Assembly: GCA_025055435.1 (NCBI GenBank)
Contig: JANWWN010000020.1
Location: 1-48,574 of the forward strand
Origin: Cyclobacteriaceae bacterium
Lineage (GTDB): Bacteria > Bacteroidota > Bacteroidia > Cytophagales > Cyclobacteriaceae
Length of the DNA: 48,574 bases
Direction: 5' to 3'
The translations under genes were made by a program, and so were the position numbers. Under the pieces are notes generated by a model. It did not search any database and was not told the origin of the DNA. It saw only the letters and a list, made by a program, of their open reading frames with translations. Of this stretch, positions 42,821-48,574 are shown one piece after another; the stretch's first letter is position 1; each line of letters opens with the position of its first letter.

Positions 42821-45800
42821 TCAAATCAGTCTCCTTCGGTAATATTTCCGGTTCTCCACCCACACTACCAGACGATGCAACAGATCGAAATATAAAGTGA
42901 CGCTTAAAAGAAAAGTCATAATCCACACCACAGCAAGATTAAACCACAGGGTATCGAACTTTCTGCCTGCAAAGTGTTTAACTGGTTGATAAAAATTGGC
43001 ATCATAGTCCAGGAAATGTCGTGGCCTGTGTTCATCCTGATAGATGGGATAGTATTTCTGAACCAGGCGTCCGTTATATTCAACGATGCGTTGTACAGTC
43101 CCGGCATTTTTCACCCAATCGGTTACAGCCTGGTTAACATATTTGCTACGCAGGGCCTGGAAAGCTTCTGCATCAGCGGGTGTGGATGTACGGGCCGCTA
43201 TATATTCCTCTCGTGCTTTTAATGCTCTGTTTTGTTTAAATGTGTAATAATTCCGTAACCGCATCAGAAAAGTGCGTGTTGAATCGTATAGAACTGCACT
43301 GAAATTGCCCGGCATGAGTTGTTTAATCATTGGAAACTTCTCTTCCCCAAAGTAGCGCAGTTCATACTCCAGTTCAGTGCGCAAAATCTGTATGGCCCGG
43401 GCAAGCTCCTCGTTGCCGGCATTGCGCCAGTGCTCCGGGTTGTTGTAGCACAACGACAACCTCGACTCCAGTTCCGGAATAAGGTACGTGCGTTTAAACT
43501 CGGCCTGTGCAGCTATTTTATCCCATTCGTACACAGCTTTTTCATAAGGATTATCACGAAACTGTGTTACCATATAGGCTTCAAAAGCCCAGCGCGTAGC
43601 CATCAGGTCACCCATCAGCGGAACGCCAACGGGCTCGCTCACATTCGGATTGAACCGGTCGAATGCAATCACTACGCCACTTAGCAGCAGTTGCGGAATA
43701 ACCAGCAGTGGAATGAGAATATAGATGGTAACCGCTGATTTAAACGATGCCGATATATTAAGCCCGAGCAGATTGGCAAAGCACGAAACGGTAAACAGAA
43801 TAAACCAATAGCGGAATTCACTCAGCGGAATTTCCAAAATAGTATGGGCAATCAGCACAAATGAAAAAGTCTGGATGGCCGATAAAGTAAACAATATCAC
43901 TATTTTGGATGCGAGGTAACTCAAACGACTGAGGTGGAGAAACTGCTCGCGTTTTAAAATTTTTCTGTCACGGTAAATTTCCTCGGCACTTACAATCAAT
44001 CCCAGAAATAATGCCACCACCACACTCATGAAAAAGAAAACCGGAATATTGCTGTTAGCAAAAAAGGTATAGGAAGCTCCTTCTTCCTCAAGCACGTTGA
44101 AGTATTTCACCATGTAACCGATAAAAAATGCCAGCACGGGGGCTTCCAGAAAGGTTGCCAGCATATACTGCCTGTTGGCCCATTTTGACTTCAGATCGCG
44201 TAAAAGAAAGACGGCAAGCTGACGCCACCGGTTAGCTACAGGAACAGCAGGCGGTAAAGCCCCCGGCTCGGAAGGCGGTTTCGGCAGGCGGATACGTTGT
44301 TTGAAATACTGATACCACTGGCCCGGCGAAATTTTACGTGCGTTGGTAAGCCGGCCATATTCATTAACGATTCGTGTTTCAATGATGTTAAAGACCTGTT
44401 CCGGGTTGATGTTTCCGCACACCGGGCAGGCTCCCTGGGTTTTATTGGCTGCGTTAATAATTTCACGGAAGTAGATAACCGACTCAACCGGATTACCATA
44501 GTAAATCTGAAAGCCCCCTACATCCAGAATAATGAGGGTATCAAACATTTTAAAAATATCGGACGAAGGCTGGTGAATTACCACAAATACAAGTTTGCCG
44601 CGAAGAGCCAGTTCCTTAAGCAGGTCCATGATGTTTTCCGAGTCGCGGGAAGAGAGTCCGGAGGTGGGCTCATCTACAAATAACACCCAGGGTTCGCGCA
44701 ACAACTCGAGGCCTATGTTGAGTCGCTTGCGTTGTCCGCCGCTTATAACTTTATCCAGCGGTGAGCCGACTTTTAAATTGCGTATTTCGTAAAGACCAAG
44801 CTGATGAAGAAGTTTGTCCACTTTTTCAATAGTCTGCTCCGTACCCTCCTCAAGACAACATAACCGTGCGTTGAAATACAGGTTTTCAAAAACCGTAAGG
44901 TCTTCAATCAGCAAGTCATCCTGTGGCACATAACCAATAAGTCCCTGAACTTTTTCCGGTTCAGCATAAATATCCACTCCGTTCAGGCGAACGCGTCCGC
45001 TGGATGGAGGTGAGGAGCCATTGAGTACACTGAGCAGCGTGGATTTACCCGAGCCACTGGCACCCATGATACCCACCAGTTTACCGCCCTGTTCGGCTAT
45101 ATTGATATTCTGCAGGCCTGCCCTGCCCGATTTAAAATGGTAAAACAAATGTTCGGCAACGAACGAAATTTTCGGGCGGTTAATCGCAGCAAGAAACTTA
45201 CCGATGATATCGCTGTAATAGATGGGCTCAATCTTATCGCCACGTATGGTGCTTCCGGCCGGAAGCACATCTACCTTGCGGCTCTTCATCGGAATGCCGT
45301 TTAAATACAACACCGATATGCCCAGGTATTTGATGAAATAGGAGTCGTCCAGCTTTAGTATGGCAATCAGGCCGTTGATATTTTTCTCCACGATATGCGG
45401 ACCCGGATAAGGCGCATCTCCGTATCCTTCGTCAATAATTAAAACATGGGGCGAAGCGAGCTCATCCCGATCGTGGCCGGTCACGAACCTGCGCAGTTGC
45501 TCCACTTCATGGCGGGGTATCTTCAAAGCCTGGCCGATATAATAAATGAGGTTTTCCTGACGCTCGGATATATGGCCGTCTGCATAAACCAACTCAATTA
45601 TCTTAATGATAAGCACAAGTTTTTGCTGGCGGGTGAGCGACTGATTTACCTGCCGGCTGATTTGCATAATGCGCGACCACTCATCAACGAAGAGCTGCGT
45701 TTCGGCATCCAGACCGGTGCCCGGCTGAGGCTGCTTTGCCGCATATTCCTCAAAAAGATTAAGATAGAATTTTACCGAGTCGCGGTTAAGGTGAAACCCA

Positions 45801-45898
45801 AGAAATTCGCGGATGTTGTTTCGCTCATCCTCAGTAATTCGTTCCCGGGCTACGATGGCAAATAACTGGACAATCGCCTTTAGTAGTTCTTCACTCAT
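42821..45898 (-). CDS. ABCG-like transporter with N-terminal TerB-like domain
   Basis: A 1025-residue multidomain inner-membrane protein. The N-terminal part (about 85-150, LVLIIKIIELVYADGHISER) resembles TerB-like helical domains, with an FHA-like beta region after it (about 155-245, LKLDDSYFIKYLGISVLYL). The ATPase follows: Walker A GASGSGKST with Lys285, signature SGGQRKRLNIGLEL, Walker B VLFVDEPTSGLSS and the H-loop VIHQPSSD. Then comes a two-Cys segment ACPVCGNINPEQVF, a cytosolic spacer and an ABC-2 type membrane domain with about six helices (including FFMSVVVALFLGLIVSAEEI) with a long periplasmic loop before the last helix. The order ATPase then membrane domain is that of ABCG half-transporters. 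Substrate unknown. Confidence 0.88.
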   Translation of the reverse strand: MSEELLKAIVQLFAIVARERITEDERNNIREFLGFHLNRDSVKFYLNLFEEYAAKQPQPGTGLDAETQLFVDEWSRIMQISRQVNQSLTRQQKLVLIIKIIELVYADGHISERQENLIYYIGQALKIPRHEVEQLRRFVTGHDRDELASPHVLIIDEGYGDAPYPGPHIVEKNINGLIAILKLDDSYFIKYLGISVLYLNGIPMKSRKVDVLPAGSTIRGDKIEPIYYSDIIGKFLAAINRPKISFVAEHLFYHFKSGRAGLQNINIAEQGGKLVGIMGASGSGKSTLLSVLNGSSPPSSGRVRLNGVDIYAEPEKVQGLIGYVPQDDLLIEDLTVFENLYFNARLCCLEEGTEQTIEKVDKLLHQLGLYEIRNLKVGSPLDKVISGGQRKRLNIGLELLREPWVLFVDEPTSGLSSRDSENIMDLLKELALRGKLVFVVIHQPSSDIFKMFDTLIILDVGGFQIYYGNPVESVIYFREIINAANKTQGACPVCGNINPEQVFNIIETRIVNEYGRLTNARKISPGQWYQYFKQRIRLPKPPSEPGALPPAVPVANRWRQLAVFLLRDLKSKWANRQYMLATFLEAPVLAFFIGYMVKYFNVLEEEGASYTFFANSNIPVFFFMSVVVALFLGLIVSAEEIYRDRKILKREQFLHLSRLSYLASKIVILFTLSAIQTFSFVLIAHTILEIPLSEFRYWFILFTVSCFANLLGLNISASFKSAVTIYILIPLLVIPQLLLSGVVIAFDRFNPNVSEPVGVPLMGDLMATRWAFEAYMVTQFRDNPYEKAVYEWDKIAAQAEFKRTYLIPELESRLSLCYNNPEHWRNAGNEELARAIQILRTELEYELRYFGEEKFPMIKQLMPGNFSAVLYDSTRTFLMRLRNYYTFKQNRALKAREEYIAARTSTPADAEAFQALRSKYVNQAVTDWVKNAGTVQRIVEYNGRLVQKYYPIYQDEHRPRHFLDYDANFYQPVKHFAGRKFDTLWFNLAVVWIMTFLLSVTLYFDLLHRLVVWVENRKYYRRRLI

Positions 45899-45925
45899 AT
45901 TTGCTTCTCGTTAGGATAGTAACGC

Positions 45926-45941
45926 AGGGTTGTAAAACCCT
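45926..45941. repeat. small inverted repeat upstream of the ABC gene
   Basis: AGGGTT and AACCCT form a perfect 6-bp stem around GTAA, located 28 nt upstream of the ABC transporter start and before the divergent LolA-like gene. It could be an operator or a tiny mobile palindrome; nothing else supports either. Confidence 0.35.
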
Positions 45942-46059
45942 ACAAGGTACACCAAACGAAAATATCTTCTCAGCGGATGGGTACATCCGATTTTTATTTA
46001 TCTTGAAGTACAGGTAATTAAAACCTGCCTTGAACGACTAACTGATAAAACTTAATCCT

Positions 46060-46809
46060 ATGAAGAAAATCGCCATTCTCAGCCTCGTTGTACTAGGCTT
46101 TCAGTCTGTTTGGGCCCAATCGGCAGATGAAATTATTAAACGCTACTTTGAAAACACCGGGGGCGTGGATAAATGGAAAGCGCTTACCGGCTTACGGATT
46201 CTGGCCAAAGCCAACCAGCAAGGCATGGAAATTCCGATAGAAATTGTGCAGTTAAAAGATGGGCGGCAGTACACCAAAGTCACCTTTCAGGGCATGGACA
46301 TAAAACAGGGCGTTTTTGATGGAAAAACCCTGTGGTCAACCAACTTCATGAATATGAAGCCCGAGCGCAGTGATGCCGAATCGACCGAAAATTTCAAACA
46401 ACAAATAGGCGATTTCCCTGACCCGTTTCTGAACTATAAATCGCTGGGTTATAAAGTTGAACTGGTGGGCAAAGAAACTGTTGACGGCAACGAAACTTTT
46501 AAGATAAAACTCATTAAAAAGCCCATTAAGGTAGATGGCGTGCCCACCGATAACGTGGTGTTTTACTACTTCGACGCGCAGGATTACGTACCCATTTTAA
46601 TCGAATCGGAAATCAAATCGGGCCCGGCAAAAGGACAGATATCCCAGATAAAATACAGCGATTATCAGGATGTTAACGGCCTGATATTCCCTTTCTCCAT
46701 GACGCAGGGCGCCAAAGGCAGCCCCATGGCCTTCACCACCACCGTTGTAAAGTACGAGCTGAATCCGAAAGTTGACGAGGCTTTGTTTAAATATCCTGAG
46801 GGCAACTAA
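46060..46809 (+). CDS. LolA-like periplasmic protein
   Basis: A 249-residue periplasmic protein of the LolA/LppX-like lipid-carrier fold, related to outer-membrane lipoprotein-sorting proteins of Bacteroidota. The signal is ILSLVVLGFQSVWAQ with cleavage at AQ-SADE. Mature helix ADEIIKRYFENTGGVDKWKAL is typical, then beta-strands (YTKVTFQGMDIKQGVFDGKT, YKVELVGKETVDGNETFKI, VFYYFDAQDYVPILIESEI) and the DYQDVNGLIFPFSM segment. The related binding cavity would carry a lipid or a hydrophobic tail; no substrate is known. It is followed by a terminator and by an exported VPS10-type protein gene. Confidence 0.85.
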   Translation: MKKIAILSLVVLGFQSVWAQSADEIIKRYFENTGGVDKWKALTGLRILAKANQQGMEIPIEIVQLKDGRQYTKVTFQGMDIKQGVFDGKTLWSTNFMNMKPERSDAESTENFKQQIGDFPDPFLNYKSLGYKVELVGKETVDGNETFKIKLIKKPIKVDGVPTDNVVFYYFDAQDYVPILIESEIKSGPAKGQISQIKYSDYQDVNGLIFPFSMTQGAKGSPMAFTTTVVKYELNPKVDEALFKYPEGN

Positions 46810-46819
46810 CCATTTTAAA

Positions 46820-46852
46820 TAAGGCTTGGCATATGTCAGGCCTTAATTTTTT
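46820..46852 (+). terminator. rho-independent terminator after LolA-like gene
   Basis: TAAGGCTTG (46820-46828) pairs with CAGGCCTTA (46837-46845) with one G-T, around an 8-nt loop, followed by ATTTTTTC. Confidence 0.8.
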
Positions 46853-46878
46853 CACCAATAAATCTGAACACCACAGCC

Positions 46879-48574
46879 ATGCATAAGTCGCTATTTCCTC
46901 TGATTCTTATTACAATCGTTCGTATAACCTTTGCCCAGGATGCGGTTACACGCGGCAAAGAATTGTTTGGCGACCTGAAAGCCCGGCACATCGGGCCGGC
47001 CGTAATGAGTGGCCGCATTACCGACCTGGAGGTGCACCCCACCAATGCACGCATCATTTATGCCGGAACAGCCGGTGGAGGCGTGTGGAAAAGCACCAAC
47101 GGCGGAGCTACGTTCAATCCGATATTTGATGAATACTGTCAATCCATCGGAGCGGTAGCTATTGACCCGGGCAATCCTGACAACGTGGTGTGGGTTGGAA
47201 CCGGTGAAGTATGGACGCGCAACAGCGTATCGGTTGGCGATGGCCTGTACCGAACCACCGATGGCGGTTCGACCTGGCAACATATGGGATTTGCCAATTC
47301 CGAGCGCATTGCCGGCATTCAGGTAAATCCAAAAAATTCAAACGAGGTTTACGTGGCCGTTCTCGGACCATTGTGGAACGATAGCGAGGAACGCGGCCTG
47401 TATAAAACTACCGATGGCGGAAAAACCTGGAGCAAAATATTATACGTCAACGCAACTACCGGCTGCAGCGACCTGGCACTTGACCCGAAAAATCCGGATG
47501 TGGTTTACGCTTCGTTCTGGGAAGTACGCCGAACTCCCTGGTCGTTTAAATCCGGAGGCCTGAGCAGCGCCCTCTATAAATCAACCGATGGCGGAAAAAC
47601 ATTTAAAAAAATTCACAATGGTTTTCCTTCCGGCCAGTTAGGTCGTATGGCCATCGCGGTAGCGCCTTCCAGTCCAAATATTCTTTACACGGTTGTTGAG
47701 GCCGAAGAGGATAAGCGCAAAGGTTTGTACCGCAGCGATGACGGTGGCGAGTCGTGGAAACAATTGAACAACGACTTTGAGTTGCTCGTGCGTCCCTTCT
47801 ACTTCTCGCGTATCGTGGTTGACCCACGCAATCCCGACGTGGTGGTGAAAGCCGGTCTGTCGGGTTCGATTTCACGCGATGGCGGCAAAACTTTCAAAAA
47901 CCTCGGCCCCATGCACTCCGATATTCACGATATCGTGTTTGACATCCATAACTCCGACATCCTGTACGTGGCTACCGATGGAGGTATTTACCGTTCATGG
48001 GATGGCGGCACCACCATGGAAATTGTAGAAAACATCCCTGTATCGCAATTCTATCATGTTAGCGTTGACGATGAAGAACCTTACAACGTGTATGGCGGTT
48101 TACAGGATAACGGGTCGTGGTATGGCCCTTCCTCCTCGCCCGGTGGTGTTGAAGCAAAAGACTGGGTGCGCGTAGGTGTGGGCGATGGTTATCGCGTGTA
48201 TCGCCACCCGACCAAAAAGCTGATTTACTCCGAAATGCAGGGCGCGGAAAATGTATGGCGGTTTGACCCGGTGCGCGACCAGGCTAAACCCATCCAGCCC
48301 CTGCAGGCCAAAGGCGACCCGAAACTTCGGTTTAACTGGAATGCCTCATTAACCACCAGCCCGAACAAGCCCGACCGTGTCTATATCGGCAGCCAGTTTG
48401 TACATCGCTCAGACGACATGGGAGAAACATGGGTCAAAATTTCTCCTGATTTAACCACCAATGACCCCTCGAAACAGCAGCAGGAAAAATCCGGAGGGCT
48501 GTCGCGTGATAACTCCGGGGCAGAAAACCACTGCACGATCTTTACCATTGCCGAGTCGCCGTTGGATGAAAATG
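46879..48574 (+). CDS. exported VPS10/sortilin-like BNR-repeat protein, 3' part outside window
   Basis: Opens with ATG at 46879 and runs off the right edge after 565 residues with no stop. The signal FPLILITIVRITFAQ is followed by the mature start. The sequence is built of beta-propeller blades with BNR-like Asp-box motifs: GVWKSTNGGATF, GLYRTTDGGSTW, GLYKTTDGGKTW, ALYKSTDGGKTF, GLYRSDDGGESW, SISRDGGKTF, IYRSWDGG and VHRSDDMGETW, each preceded by a strand ending in 'DPxNPDVVYA' type sequence. VYGGLQDNGSWYG is a typical feature of the VPS10/sortilin-like secreted proteins of Bacteroidota, about 1050 residues long. The role may involve extracellular glycan or protein binding; unknown. Its ATG lies 27 nt after the terminator tract. 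Confidence 0.9.
   Translation, partial: MHKSLFPLILITIVRITFAQDAVTRGKELFGDLKARHIGPAVMSGRITDLEVHPTNARIIYAGTAGGGVWKSTNGGATFNPIFDEYCQSIGAVAIDPGNPDNVVWVGTGEVWTRNSVSVGDGLYRTTDGGSTWQHMGFANSERIAGIQVNPKNSNEVYVAVLGPLWNDSEERGLYKTTDGGKTWSKILYVNATTGCSDLALDPKNPDVVYASFWEVRRTPWSFKSGGLSSALYKSTDGGKTFKKIHNGFPSGQLGRMAIAVAPSSPNILYTVVEAEEDKRKGLYRSDDGGESWKQLNNDFELLVRPFYFSRIVVDPRNPDVVVKAGLSGSISRDGGKTFKNLGPMHSDIHDIVFDIHNSDILYVATDGGIYRSWDGGTTMEIVENIPVSQFYHVSVDDEEPYNVYGGLQDNGSWYGPSSSPGGVEAKDWVRVGVGDGYRVYRHPTKKLIYSEMQGAENVWRFDPVRDQAKPIQPLQAKGDPKLRFNWNASLTTSPNKPDRVYIGSQFVHRSDDMGETWVKISPDLTTNDPSKQQQEKSGGLSRDNSGAENHCTIFTIAESPLDEN

Overview
The window looks like a chromosomal segment of a Bacteroidota bacterium, most likely Cytophagales (Cyclobacteriaceae- or Chryseolinea-like). 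The evidence is a short primary sigma factor without region 1.1, several TAnnTTTG (-7) promoters with TTTG about 19-22 nt upstream, oversized LptG-type permease, a bacillithiol gene, typical Bacteroidota outer-membrane protein families, an Rhs remnant and a VPS10/BNR-type exported protein. The genus is inference; the phylum is well supported. Both window ends cut a gene (pfkA on the left, a sortilin-like protein on the right).

0-13.3 kb is a housekeeping block: pfkA and pgi (upper glycolysis, minus strand), tRNA-Met(CAT), a START-like protein, an LptF/LptG permease, rpsO-pnp-rpoD (translation, RNA turnover and the main sigma factor in a row), trxB-bshB1 (thiol redox, overlapping by 4 nt), pdxH convergent on bshB1, yqgE and a five-repeat DUF349 protein.

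13.3-14.9 kb is a small decayed accessory patch starting at tRNA-Thr(TGT). The 3' end of this tRNA plus its terminator hairpin is duplicated just downstream, and the second copy is split by a 31-nt hairpin-forming insert. Behind it lie an intact antitoxin with a RelE/ParE-type toxin stopped by an in-frame amber codon, then a polymorphic-toxin C-terminal domain fragment and a frameshifted probable immunity gene.

14.9-30.7 kb is an efflux-rich region. A SAM methyltransferase converges on a minus-strand CzcA-type metal RND operon (small His-rich exported protein, CzcA, TolC-like, CzcB-like). A universal stress protein plus zinc alcohol dehydrogenase pair follows, then a plus-strand multidrug-type RND operon (small exported protein, adaptor, pump, NodT-like lipoprotein). 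Both pump operons are preceded by a small exported protein. After the second operon comes a 414-nt intergenic stretch of 7-nt-periodic DNA with an 82-nt duplication.

31-48.6 kb holds mostly minus-strand genes: an exported membrane-anchored protein, a truncated Rhs core fragment, ppc, then a tight three-gene unit DUF4184 - MHS-type transporter - ligD (no ku in the window), a three-gene cell-envelope operon (lipoprotein and two predicted beta-barrels), a histone-deacetylase-family enzyme, a His-tailed lipoprotein with a strong terminator, and a 1025-residue ABCG-like transporter with an N-terminal TerB-like domain. The plus strand ends with a LolA-like periplasmic protein and the truncated VPS10/BNR protein. 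I found no convincing wholly novel multi-gene defence or biosynthetic system; the most interesting leads are the tRNA-Thr patch, the paired small proteins upstream of RND pumps, the heptad-repeat DNA, the DUF4184-MHS-ligD unit and the multidomain ABC protein.
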